Assembly: GCA_034431435.1 (NCBI GenBank) | Contig: DAOUDG010000088.1 | Span: forward strand, 1 to 64,000 | Direction of reading: 5' to 3' | Length of the DNA: 64,000 nucleotides | Origin: JAHCIE01 sp034431435 | Lineage (GTDB): Bacteria; Chloroflexota; Anaerolineae; Epilineales; JAHCIE01 | Shown: positions 52,007-59,343 of the stretch, in pieces | Layout: every line of letters begins with the position of its first letter | Numbering within the stretch: position 1 is the stretch's first letter | Program-made: the position numbers and the translations under genes | Notes under the pieces: generated by a model | What the model was told of the DNA's origin: nothing | The model's input: only the letters and a program-made list of their open reading frames with translations | Database searches by the model: none

Positions 52007-52055
52007 CCAGGCACGAAGGGCCGACAGGGATTATTTCCTGGCCCTGCGTGCCTGG
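52007..52055 (+). terminator. Hairpin terminator of the efflux array
   Basis: CCAGGCACGAAGGGCC (52007-52022) pairs with GGCCCTGCGTGCCTGG (52040-52055), 15 of 16 positions, plus an inner AGG/CCT. Confidence 0.65.
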
Positions 52056-52109
52056 TCCCTGGTCCGTTCCCGTAAGAACCCTCACCACCCCGTCATCCAA
52101 CAATCGCCT

Positions 52110-52180
52110 TCCGGGGTCGTCTAATGGTAGGACAGCAGACTTTGGATCTGCTTATCGGGGTTCGAATCCCTGCCCCGGAG
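52110..52180 (+). tRNA. tRNA-Gln (anticodon TTG)
   Basis: A 71-nt cloverleaf: acceptor TCCGGGG with CCCCGGA, a D arm with TCTAATGGTAGGAC, anticodon stem GCAGA/TCTGC around the loop CTTTGGA (anticodon TTG), and a T arm with GGTTCGAATCC. The discriminator is G and the 3' CCA is not encoded. Confidence 0.95.
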
Positions 52181-52187
52181 CACGACA

Positions 52188-52215
52188 AGGCCCATCTCCC
52201 TGCGGAGATGGGCCT
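52188..52215 (+). terminator. Rho-independent terminator of tRNA-Gln
   Basis: A 12-bp perfect stem AGGCCCATCTCC with its complement around a ctgc loop, followed by gtttcgtt. Confidence 0.75.
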
Positions 52216-52235
52216 GTTTCGTTGACCTACCCTGT

Positions 52236-53918
52236 TCAGTCCGTCACGGCCCCCACGCTGGCGCTGGACACCAGCCTGGCGTATTTGGCGAATACGCCCG
52301 TCGGGTAACGCGATGTGGGGGGCTGCCACGCGGTGCGGCGGCGAGCCAGTTCCTCGTCGCTCACGTTGAGCTGCAATAGCCGCTGGTGGGCGTCGATGGT
52401 GACGGAGTCGCCCTCGTGCACCAGGGCAATCGTGCCGCCTACCGCCGCCTCTGGCGCGACATGACCGACGACCATGCCAAAGGTGCCGCCGGAGAAGCGC
52501 CCATCGGTGATAAGACCCACCTTGTCGCCCAGCCCCGCGCCGATGATGGCCGACGTGGGGGCCAGCATCTCCCGCATGCCTGGGCCGCCCTTCGGCCCCT
52601 CATAGCGAATCACCAGCACGTCGCCTGGGCGAATCTGGTTCGCCAGAATCGCATGCAGGCAGTCTTCTTCCGACTCGAAGACCCGCGCCGGGCCTGTGAT
52701 GGACGGTTCTTTGATGCCGGTGATTTTCGCCACCGCGCCTTCCGTCGCCAGGTTGCCGCGCAGAATCGCCAGGTGACCCTGGGGGTAGAGCGGGTCGTCC
52801 CACTGGTGAATCACGTCCTGGTCTGCGGGTGGCGCGTCGGGCACGCCCTCCAGTGTCTCGGCCACCGTCGCGCCGGTGATGGTGAGCGCATCGCCGTGCA
52901 GCAGGCCGTGGGCCAGCAGCATCTTCATTACCTGGGGGATGCCGCCGGCTGCGTGCAGGTCGGTCGCCACATACTTGCCCGATGGCTTGAGATCGCACAG
53001 CACCGGCACCCGCTGGCGGATGACCTCGAAGTCGTCGATGTTCAGCTCGACGCCCGCCGCGTGGGCAATCGCCAGCAGATGCAGCACGGCGTTGGTCGAC
53101 CCGCCGATGGCCATGATCACAGCAATGGCGTTCTCGAAGGCCTTGCGGGTCATGATATCGCGGGGCAGGCGGTTGGCGCGCACGGCATCCAGTAGAACCT
53201 CGCCTGACTCGGCCGCGCTATCCCACTTCTCCGCGTCCTCGGCGGCCATCGTCGACGAGCCAGGCAGACTCATCCCCATCGCCTCAATTGCCGATGACAT
53301 GGTGTTGGCCGTGTACATTCCGCCGCACGAGCCGGGGCCAGGGCAGGCGTGGCGCTCGATGTCGGTCACGGCTGCCATGTCCATGCGCCCGGCGCTATAC
53401 GCTCCGACGGCCTCGAAGGAACTGACCACGGTGAGCCGCTCGCCCTGCCGCCAGCCAGGCTTGATGGTCCCGCCGTAGACGAAGATGGCGGGAATATTGA
53501 GCCGCGCGATAGCGATCATCGCGCCCGGCATATTCTTGTCGCAGCCGCCGATGGCGACCAGGCCATCCATGCACTGGCCCAGGCACACCGTTTCGATGGA
53601 GTCGGCGATGACCTCGCGCGATACCAGGGACGCCTTCATGCCTTCGGTGCCCATGGAAATACCGTCGCTGATGGTGATCGTGCCGAACACCTGGGGCATC
53701 GCTCCCGCCTCGCGTAGGGCAGCCATGGCCCGGTCGGCCAGGATGTTGAGGCCCACGTTGCACGGCGTGATGTTGCTGTAGCCGTTGGCGACGGCGATGA
53801 TGGGCTTGGTGAAGTCGGCGTCGTCGAAGCCGACGGCGCGCAGCATCGCCCGGTTTGGGGACCGCTCCACCCCCTGGGTGATGGTGCGGCTACGGCGGTT
53901 GAGGCCATTCGTGCTCAT
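52236..53918 (-). CDS. ilvD: Dihydroxy-acid dehydratase
   Basis: Dehydrates 2,3-dihydroxy-isovalerate and -methylvalerate in Ile/Val (and pantothenate) synthesis; a 560-aa Fe-S enzyme. The cluster cysteines lie in NITPCNVGLN (about residue 53), IGGCDKNMPGAM (~C124) and HACPGPGSCGGMYTANTM. C-terminal SGGTFGMVVGHVAPEA is typical. GGAG precedes the ATG at 53918. No other ilv gene is near. Confidence 0.96.
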   Translation of the reverse strand: MSTNGLNRRSRTITQGVERSPNRAMLRAVGFDDADFTKPIIAVANGYSNITPCNVGLNILADRAMAALREAGAMPQVFGTITISDGISMGTEGMKASLVSREVIADSIETVCLGQCMDGLVAIGGCDKNMPGAMIAIARLNIPAIFVYGGTIKPGWRQGERLTVVSSFEAVGAYSAGRMDMAAVTDIERHACPGPGSCGGMYTANTMSSAIEAMGMSLPGSSTMAAEDAEKWDSAAESGEVLLDAVRANRLPRDIMTRKAFENAIAVIMAIGGSTNAVLHLLAIAHAAGVELNIDDFEVIRQRVPVLCDLKPSGKYVATDLHAAGGIPQVMKMLLAHGLLHGDALTITGATVAETLEGVPDAPPADQDVIHQWDDPLYPQGHLAILRGNLATEGAVAKITGIKEPSITGPARVFESEEDCLHAILANQIRPGDVLVIRYEGPKGGPGMREMLAPTSAIIGAGLGDKVGLITDGRFSGGTFGMVVGHVAPEAAVGGTIALVHEGDSVTIDAHQRLLQLNVSDEELARRRTAWQPPTSRYPTGVFAKYARLVSSASVGAVTD

Positions 53919-53951
53919 GCGTGGGTCTCCTGATAGGAATGCGCTATCGTC

Positions 53952-53981
53952 ATTCTACCCCGTGATAGGCTGAGGGTGCAA
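53952..53981 (-). promoter_or_regulatory. Promoter of ilvD
   Basis: Minus strand: TTGCAC (53976-53981), an 18-bp spacer, TAGAAT (53952-53957). The pentamer CTATC or its complement recurs three times around it, possibly an operator. Confidence 0.45.
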
Positions 53982-53996
53982 GTTAACTTTGCGCGC

Positions 53997-55181
53997 TCAG
54001 CGCCAGCCACGCAGGGCGGCGCGCAGGTCGCCCAGACTGACGCGGCCGTCGTGGTCGAGATCGAGGCGCGTCCGAACGGCTTGCAGGAGGCGCAGGGGCA
54101 GTGCGGCGGCGCGGGGGGACGGCGCGGGGGCCAGACTCTGAACGGGCGCAGGTGTCGTCAGAGTGGCGGGGGCGCTGGACGGTGTGGCTGTCGCCGTTGC
54201 GCTGGGGGCAGCGGCTGACGCGGGCCTGGTGGTCGGGGTGACGAGCGACGCAGCAGTCAGCGTGGCGGTCGCTGCCGGTGGCGTGACGGTCGCCTTCGTC
54301 GCGCACCCGCCACGCTGCGTATAGCGGTCGATGACTGTACCGTCGACGGTGATAAACTCGTAGGTGATGCTGTCGCGGGTCGCTGTCACCCGCATTGCCC
54401 CATGGATAGCCGTGTGACGCGCCTCGCTACCACCCACCGGTAGCAGGAACGGGTAAGGCGGTGCGCCGCCCAAGCCGTTGACGAAGTAGGGGAAACCGTC
54501 GCGCACAATGCGCTCATAGGTGTGGTCGTGGCCGCTGAGCGTCGCATCCGCGCCCCATTCCGCGAAGGGCCACTGCATCCACAGGTTCGAGCCGTGGATG
54601 CCCGACGAGAAGGGTGGATGGTGCGCCACCACGAGGTTCCAGCACGCCGTCGACGCGGCCAGTCGCGCCTGGAGCCACCGGCCCTGGGTGGAGTCGGCCG
54701 TCACGCCGTCCGGCTCGCGGGGATCGCTGTTCAAGGCGAACAGGCGCACCGGCCCCCAGGTGACATCGTAGTAGCGCTCGTTACCGGGCAGGGTAAAGAA
54801 GTCGAGGTAGGGCTTGCCGTCGGCCTTGTCCCAGTCGTGGTTACCGAGGGTGGGGAAGAATCGATTGATGTCCGCGCCCGCCCCGTACCTGCCCGTGTAG
54901 GGCGCGATGAACTCGTGGTAGTACCGCCCGACATGCTCGTCCAGCGCCCCCGACGGGTCGGTCGAGTAGTCGTTGTCACCCAGGGTCACGACGAAGTCGG
55001 GCCGCCAGCCCTTGACCAGCGTCGCCACGGCCTGGGCATTCCCATCCACCAGGCCGTAGTCGCCGACAACCGCAAACACCACGCGGTCATTACCCTGGGA
55101 GGCGACTGGCTGCACCGCCCCGAGCAGGGCGGCCAGCAGGGCCAGGACGAGGACAAGGCACGCAACAGGTAGGCGTCTCAT
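53997..55181 (-). CDS. Secreted metallophosphoesterase (purple-acid-phosphatase-like) with EF-hand tail
   Basis: A 394-aa exported phosphatase. Signal peptide MRRLPVACLVLVLALLAALL. Calcineurin-like metal motifs: VVGDYGLVD (GD), VTLGDNDYS (GDN), PTLGNHDWDK (GNHD), VVAHHPPFSSG (H) and LSGHDHTYERI (GHDH). A Thr/Ala/Pro-rich linker (about residues 295-360) leads to a C-terminal Ca-binding DLDHDGRVSLGDLRAAL, a single EF-hand or dockerin half-repeat. ATG 55181 is chosen for the signal peptide. It probably hydrolyses phosphate esters outside the cell; the tail may anchor it. Confidence 0.85.
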   Translation of the reverse strand: MRRLPVACLVLVLALLAALLGAVQPVASQGNDRVVFAVVGDYGLVDGNAQAVATLVKGWRPDFVVTLGDNDYSTDPSGALDEHVGRYYHEFIAPYTGRYGAGADINRFFPTLGNHDWDKADGKPYLDFFTLPGNERYYDVTWGPVRLFALNSDPREPDGVTADSTQGRWLQARLAASTACWNLVVAHHPPFSSGIHGSNLWMQWPFAEWGADATLSGHDHTYERIVRDGFPYFVNGLGGAPPYPFLLPVGGSEARHTAIHGAMRVTATRDSITYEFITVDGTVIDRYTQRGGCATKATVTPPAATATLTAASLVTPTTRPASAAAPSATATATPSSAPATLTTPAPVQSLAPAPSPRAAALPLRLLQAVRTRLDLDHDGRVSLGDLRAALRGWR

Positions 55182-55270
55182 AGCGCCCAAATTGTGCGCA
55201 GATTGGCGCTTGTTGGCAAGACTCAGGCAGGCCTGACAGCCTTTCAACACCTGTCGTGCCTGGGTAGCCT

Positions 55271-56122
55271 CTAGCCGACTCCGACGCGCCCCCGCAGCGC
55301 GCGCTTGACCGCGAACAGAACCCCAAAGGACACCACCAGCAGAATCAGCGCCAGCGTCAGCGCCACGCCCATATCTAGCTCGAAGCCGAGGTAGATGGCG
55401 AGGGGCATGGTCTGGGTGCGGCCAGGGAAGTTGCCGGCGAAGATGATCGTCGCGCCGAACTCGCCCAACGCCCGCGCCCACATCATTACCGCCCCGGCGA
55501 ACAGCACCGGCAACGACAGGGGCAGCGTCACGTGGCGGAATACCTGGCTATCGCCCGCCCCGTCCAGCGCCGCCGCCTGCTCCAACTCGCGATCGACGCC
55601 GCCGAGGGCGGAGATGGCCGCCTTGACGAAGAAGGGCGCGGCCACGAACATCTGCGCCAGGATGACGGCCGTCTGGCTGAAAGCGATGGAGACGCCCGCG
55701 TCGTCGAGGTACTGCCCGAATAGCCCGCGCCGCCCGAAAGCCACCAGCAGCGCAATGCCCGCCACCGACGGCGGCAGGACCATCGGCAGATCGATGAGGG
55801 TGTCCACCACGTTGCGGCCGCGGAACTGCCGCCGCGCCAGCAGATAGGCCAGCGGCAACCCGCTCAGCATCGCCAGCGTCGTCGCAGCGGTAGACGTGAC
55901 CAGGCTGATCCAGATGGCCTGCATGACGGCGGGATTCGCCACGCCAGCCAGGAATTGGGCCGGGCTGACCCGCAGCGCCAGCGCCATCAGCGGCAGCACG
56001 AACAAGAGGAGCAGCGGGAGGGCCGCCAGTATGAGGGGCAGGTCGGTGGGCCACAGGCGGCGCAGCCGCGAAGGACTGGCGGTGGTCGCGGTGCGCGGCA
56101 GCGGGGCGATGACAGTCGTCAT
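55271..56122 (-). CDS. modB: Molybdate ABC transporter permease
   Basis: A 283-aa inner-membrane permease with about six helices. The BPD_transp motif (EQAAALDGAGDSQVFRHVTLPLSLP, with the EAA-G-P pattern) marks the site that binds the ATPase, and the ARALGEFGATIIFAGNFPGRT segment is typical of ModB/CysT. It lies 13 bp after modA on the same strand. No modC ATPase gene is present next to it; the gene downstream is a phosphatase, so the ATPase must be encoded elsewhere. Confidence 0.93.
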   Translation of the reverse strand: MTTVIAPLPRTATTASPSRLRRLWPTDLPLILAALPLLLLFVLPLMALALRVSPAQFLAGVANPAVMQAIWISLVTSTAATTLAMLSGLPLAYLLARRQFRGRNVVDTLIDLPMVLPPSVAGIALLVAFGRRGLFGQYLDDAGVSIAFSQTAVILAQMFVAAPFFVKAAISALGGVDRELEQAAALDGAGDSQVFRHVTLPLSLPVLFAGAVMMWARALGEFGATIIFAGNFPGRTQTMPLAIYLGFELDMGVALTLALILLVVSFGVLFAVKRALRGRVGVG

Positions 56123-56135
56123 AATGTGGCTGCTT

Positions 56136-56975
56136 TCAATTGGTCGTGATGAACCCGTACTTCTTCAGGATAGCCTGGCCCGCGTCTGCCAGGACGAAGG
56201 CGACGAACCTGTCGGCAGCCGGATTCTTTGTCGCCTTCACCGTCGCGATGGGGTAGGTCGCCACCGTGTTCAGGGCATCGGGAATCTCGATGCGCGTCAC
56301 CTTCGGCGCGGCCGCCTGGGTGATATCGGTATTGTACACGATGCCCGCGTCGGCCTCGCCCAGCGTGACTTTGCTCAGCACGGCACGCACGTTCTGCTCA
56401 TAGGATGCCACGTTCTTGAGTGTCTTGTCCTTGTAGTCGGCCCCAAAGGTTGCATCCTTGCTCGCCTTGTCGAGGAAGTCAAGGGCGTACTGGCCGACCG
56501 GCACTTCCTTCGCCGCCAATACCAGCCGTGCGCCCGGCTTGCTCAGGTCGGCCAGGGTCTTGATACCGGCCGGGTTAGCCTGGGGCACGATGGCGACCAG
56601 ACGGTTGCGGGCGAAGGTCCTGGCCGCGCCGTCGGCCACGCTCCCCGCCTTGACCGCGTCGTCCATGTTCTTGGTCGCCGCCGAGGCGAACACGTCGGCG
56701 GGCGCGCCCTGCCCGATCTGCTGCACGAGTTGCTGCGAACCCGCGAAGTTGAAGGTTACTTTGACGCCGGGGTTGGCCGCCTCGAAGGCTTTGCCAATCT
56801 CGCCGAATGCCTCGGTCAGGGATGCCGCGGCGAATACATTCAACTCGCTGGGGTTTGCGGCGGCCGGGGCGGTCGTCTGCACGGTGGGAGCGGGCGGCGC
56901 GGCGGCGCTCGGCGCACTGCATGCGGCGATGCCGATGGTGAGGAGTAAGAGTAGACAGACGGCGATGAAGCGCAA
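56136..56975 (-). CDS. modA: Molybdate-binding lipoprotein
   Basis: A 279-aa periplasmic or membrane-anchored molybdate/tungstate-binding protein. It starts with TTG at 56975 (LRFIAVCLLLLLTIGIAACS) with GGAGG 5 nt upstream; the lipobox IAAC puts the lipidated Cys at about residue 19. The ModA fold motifs ELNVFAAASLTEAFGEIGKA, FNFAGSQQLVQQIGQGAPAD and ASAATKNMD match the ligand-binding loops. It works with ModB. A consensus promoter and a TGAGTAT palindrome sit upstream. Confidence 0.92.
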   Translation of the reverse strand: MRFIAVCLLLLLTIGIAACSAPSAAAPPAPTVQTTAPAAANPSELNVFAAASLTEAFGEIGKAFEAANPGVKVTFNFAGSQQLVQQIGQGAPADVFASAATKNMDDAVKAGSVADGAARTFARNRLVAIVPQANPAGIKTLADLSKPGARLVLAAKEVPVGQYALDFLDKASKDATFGADYKDKTLKNVASYEQNVRAVLSKVTLGEADAGIVYNTDITQAAAPKVTRIEIPDALNTVATYPIATVKATKNPAADRFVAFVLADAGQAILKKYGFITTN

Positions 56976-56988
56976 CGGAGCCTCCTGC

Positions 56989-57023
56989 AATACTCACATG
57001 TCGAATACTCACAGAATGAGTAT
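56989..57023. promoter_or_regulatory. Putative operator of modA (TGAGTAT repeats)
   Basis: Three copies of the heptamer ATACTCA/TGAGTAT: a palindrome at 57005-57023 (ATACTCA, 5 nt, TGAGTAT) and a direct copy at 56990-56996; the two direct copies share AATACTCACA. They lie between the modA -10 and its ribosome site, a position that would block transcription. It is unlike the known ModE consensus. Confidence 0.6.
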
Positions 57024-57029
57024 AGGGTC

Positions 57030-57059
57030 ATTATACGAGAGGGAGTGCAGCCGTGTCAA
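57030..57059 (-). promoter_or_regulatory. Consensus promoter of modA
   Basis: Minus strand: TTGACA (57054-57059), an 18-bp spacer, TATAAT (57030-57035), followed at once by the TGAGTAT operator region. Confidence 0.7.
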
Positions 57060-57179
57060 GGGCCAGCGCCGACCGTCAACGTCCGTGCCTGGACCAGTCG
57101 TGGGAAGGACGCTGAAGCGCCCTGTTCAGCCCGCCCGAAGCAGGCCCCGCTGTCGCAGCCAGGCGCTTGAGCACCTGGC

Positions 57180-57208
57180 TTGACTCCGCTCCGCCTTCGC
57201 CCCAGAAT
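57180..57208 (+). promoter_or_regulatory. Promoter of the padR-like gene
   Basis: TTGACT (57180-57185), a 17-bp spacer, CAGAAT (57203-57208), then AAGGAG (57223-57228) and GTG 57235. Confidence 0.5.
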
Positions 57209-57234
57209 CGGTGTGGCACGATAAGGAGACCGCT

Positions 57235-57783
57235 GTGAGTCCGATGCTCAAGCAGCCCCTGGCGATGGAGCACGCCCTGCTGGGTTTCCTCCATGCCGAG
57301 CCGATGCATGCCTACCAGCTGCACCAACAGCTCACCGCCGCCCGCGACCTGGGCCTCGTGTGGCGCATCAAGGAGCCGCAACTCTACCGCCTCGTCGGCC
57401 GTCTGGAGGAGGCGGGCTACGTGCGCGCCGTCGCCGCTCCCCAGGAGACGCGCCCCACCCGCAAGATGCTCTACCTCACGCCGGCCGGCGAGGCCGCCTT
57501 CCAGGATTGGCTGCGCGCGCCCGTCCGCCACGGCCGCGACCTGCGCCTGGAATTCATGGCGAAACTCTATTTCGCCCGCCAGGCCGGTCCCGACGCCACC
57601 CGCGCCCTGGTCAACGCTCAGCGGCGGGAACTACAGGCCGAGCACGACCGCCTCACCGCCCAGGCGGCGCGCATCTCCGACGCGGCTGCCTTCGACCGTC
57701 TCGTGCTAGAGTTCCGCCTCGGCCAGTTGCGGGCGATGTTGGAGTGGCTGGACCTGTGCGAAGGGGAGGGGATTGGAGATTAG
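57235..57783 (+). CDS. PadR-family transcriptional regulator
   Basis: A 182-aa PadR-type repressor: an N-terminal winged helix (MEHALLGFLHAEPMHAYQL; QLYRLVGRLEEAGYVRAV; KMLYLTPAGEAAFQDWL) and a helical C-terminal dimer arm (to LEWLDLCEGEG). GTG 57235 has AAGGAG 6 nt upstream. It is divergent from modA across about 230 bp and could bind the TGAGTAT palindrome there. The last codons (GEGIGD, then stop) belong to a dispersed gggattggagatt repeat, so the native C-terminus may have been altered. Confidence 0.9.
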   Translation: MSPMLKQPLAMEHALLGFLHAEPMHAYQLHQQLTAARDLGLVWRIKEPQLYRLVGRLEEAGYVRAVAAPQETRPTRKMLYLTPAGEAAFQDWLRAPVRHGRDLRLEFMAKLYFARQAGPDATRALVNAQRRELQAEHDRLTAQAARISDAAAFDRLVLEFRLGQLRAMLEWLDLCEGEGIGD

Positions 57784-57803
57784 GGAGTGGAGATTGGAGA
57801 CTA
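57767..57803. repeat. Dispersed gggattggagatt repeat at the padR 3' end
   Basis: Tandem 'gggattggagattagggagt' and 'ggagattggagac' units; same family as 22112-22199 and 29850-29893. It supplies the padR stop codon. Confidence 0.55.
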
Positions 57804-57810
57804 CCGGCTC

Positions 57811-58009
57811 GCTGCGGATAGCCATATCCGCAGCCCACCCGCCGACGTTGGAGATAGGGAGAGCCTTCCCCCGCGACTGGAAGTCGCGGGCTGTCACGAC
57901 AAACCTGCCGAGGCAGGTTGAACGCCCTAGATCCGTGCCTCACCTTCGAGGACGGTGCTGAGCCTGCTTGAGCAGGCATCGGGTGACAGGCGCCGAATGA
58001 CCTTCGGCG
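57811..58009. repeat. Cluster of five palindromes upstream of mcrC
   Basis: In order: GCTGCGGATA-gcca-TATCCGCAGC (57811-57834); CCCGCGACT-gga-AGTCGCGGG (57870-57890); AACCTGCC-ga-GGCAGGTT (57902-57919); GCCTGCT-tg-AGCAGGC (57962-57977); CGCCGAA-tgacc-TTCGGCG (57991-58009). All arms are perfect, with loops of 2-5 nt. They fill the gap between padR and mcrC. Confidence 0.8.
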
Positions 58010-58032
58010 GGGCCAGGCCGACACTGACAGAC

Positions 58033-59343
58033 ATGCCTACCTCAACCATCACCCTCTTCGAGCATGAGCGCGTGCCCTTTCCCTGGGACGACCACGACCT
58101 GGTGCGCCTGGTGCGCCTCAACGACGCCCTGGGCTACGAGGCTCTGCGTTTGACCGTCAAGGGCGGCCAGCGCGTCGTCCAGGCGACGCAGTTCGTCGGC
58201 GTCGTGCGCCTCGGCCGCCACACCATCCAGGTACTGCCCAAGATTCACGCGGCCGACGCGCCCAAGAGCGAGCAGGTCCGCCAGGCGACCGACAACCTGC
58301 TGCATCTGCTGGCCGAGGCAGGCTATGTCACCGTGCGTGAGCACGCCGTCGCGCCGCTGCATAAGCGCGCCAGCGACTGGTTCGAGATTCTCACCCACCT
58401 GTTCGCCACCCACCTCAAGGACGAGTGGCAGCGCGGCGCGTATCGCGCCTACCAGGCCGTGGACGACGACCTGGGTGTGCTCAAGGGCAAGTGGCGCGTC
58501 GCCGAGCGGGCGCGACGGCCGGCCCGCGACCACCGCTTCGACGTGACCTACGACGAGTTCAGCGCCGACAACCGCCTCAACCGCGTCTTCCGCTACGTGG
58601 TCGAGCGCTTGTGGCGTCTGAGCCGCGACGTGGCCAACCGCCGCCTGCTGGGCGAGCTGCGCCCCTGGCTGGACGAGGTCACGCTGCTGCCCGCGATGAC
58701 CGCCGCCGACGCCGCGCCAAGCCTACTGACGCGCCTCAACCAGCGCTACACGCCGCTGCTCACCCTGGCGCGGCTATTCCTGGACGACCGTGCGCTGCAA
58801 CTCACGGCGGGTGACGACTCGACCTTTACCTTCATGTTCGACATGAACGCCCTGTTCGAGGCCCTGGTCGTCAACCTCATCCGCCGTCACCGCGAGCGCA
58901 TCCTCCCGGCCGCCCTGGCCGCCTGCGATCTGCTGCCCCAGTCCGTCGGCTACGCGGAGTACCTCGCCCACGATGCGGACGGCAAGCGCCACTTCCACCT
59001 CCGTCCCGACCTCGCCTTCCGCGTTGGGCAGGGCTTCCCGCTCCTCCTCGACACCAAATACAAGACCCTCGTTCTCACCGATCCCCGCCTGGGCGTCAGC
59101 CAGGCCGACCTGTACCAGATGTTCGCCTACGCCAAAGTCTACGCCTGCCCGCGCATCCTGCTCCTCTACCCGCAGACCGCCGCCCTGCCTGAGCGTCTGT
59201 CGCGCCGTCTCACCTTCCACGGCGACCACGAGACCGTCACCGTCGCTACCCTCGACATCCGCCGCGACCTGGGCAAGCCCGCCCAGCGCACTGCCTTGAT
59301 CGACGAACTTCGCCGCATCCTGCATGAGGAACCCGCCGCATGA
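58033..59343 (+). CDS. mcrC: McrC-family restriction nuclease subunit
   Basis: A 436-aa subunit of a modification-dependent (McrBC-type) restriction complex. The N-terminal beta-rich part (TITLFEHERVPFP ... QFVGVVRLGRHTIQVLPKI) binds the McrB ring. The middle has DEFSADNRLNRVFRYVVERL, and the PD-(D/E)xK core is seen in HLRPDLAF (D326) and LLDTKYK (D340, K342) with YQMFAYAKVY after. It cuts DNA when McrB translocates. ATG 58033 (MPTSTITLFE) fits the family; the frame is open upstream through palindromes. mcrB follows with an ATGA overlap. Canonical loci have mcrB first; here the order is reversed. Confidence 0.9.
   Translation: MPTSTITLFEHERVPFPWDDHDLVRLVRLNDALGYEALRLTVKGGQRVVQATQFVGVVRLGRHTIQVLPKIHAADAPKSEQVRQATDNLLHLLAEAGYVTVREHAVAPLHKRASDWFEILTHLFATHLKDEWQRGAYRAYQAVDDDLGVLKGKWRVAERARRPARDHRFDVTYDEFSADNRLNRVFRYVVERLWRLSRDVANRRLLGELRPWLDEVTLLPAMTAADAAPSLLTRLNQRYTPLLTLARLFLDDRALQLTAGDDSTFTFMFDMNALFEALVVNLIRRHRERILPAALAACDLLPQSVGYAEYLAHDADGKRHFHLRPDLAFRVGQGFPLLLDTKYKTLVLTDPRLGVSQADLYQMFAYAKVYACPRILLLYPQTAALPERLSRRLTFHGDHETVTVATLDIRRDLGKPAQRTALIDELRRILHEEPAA

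Noticed and set aside
56989..57023. ModE-binding site upstream of modA
   Set aside because: The TGAGTAT palindrome does not resemble the ModE consensus; kept only as an unnamed operator.
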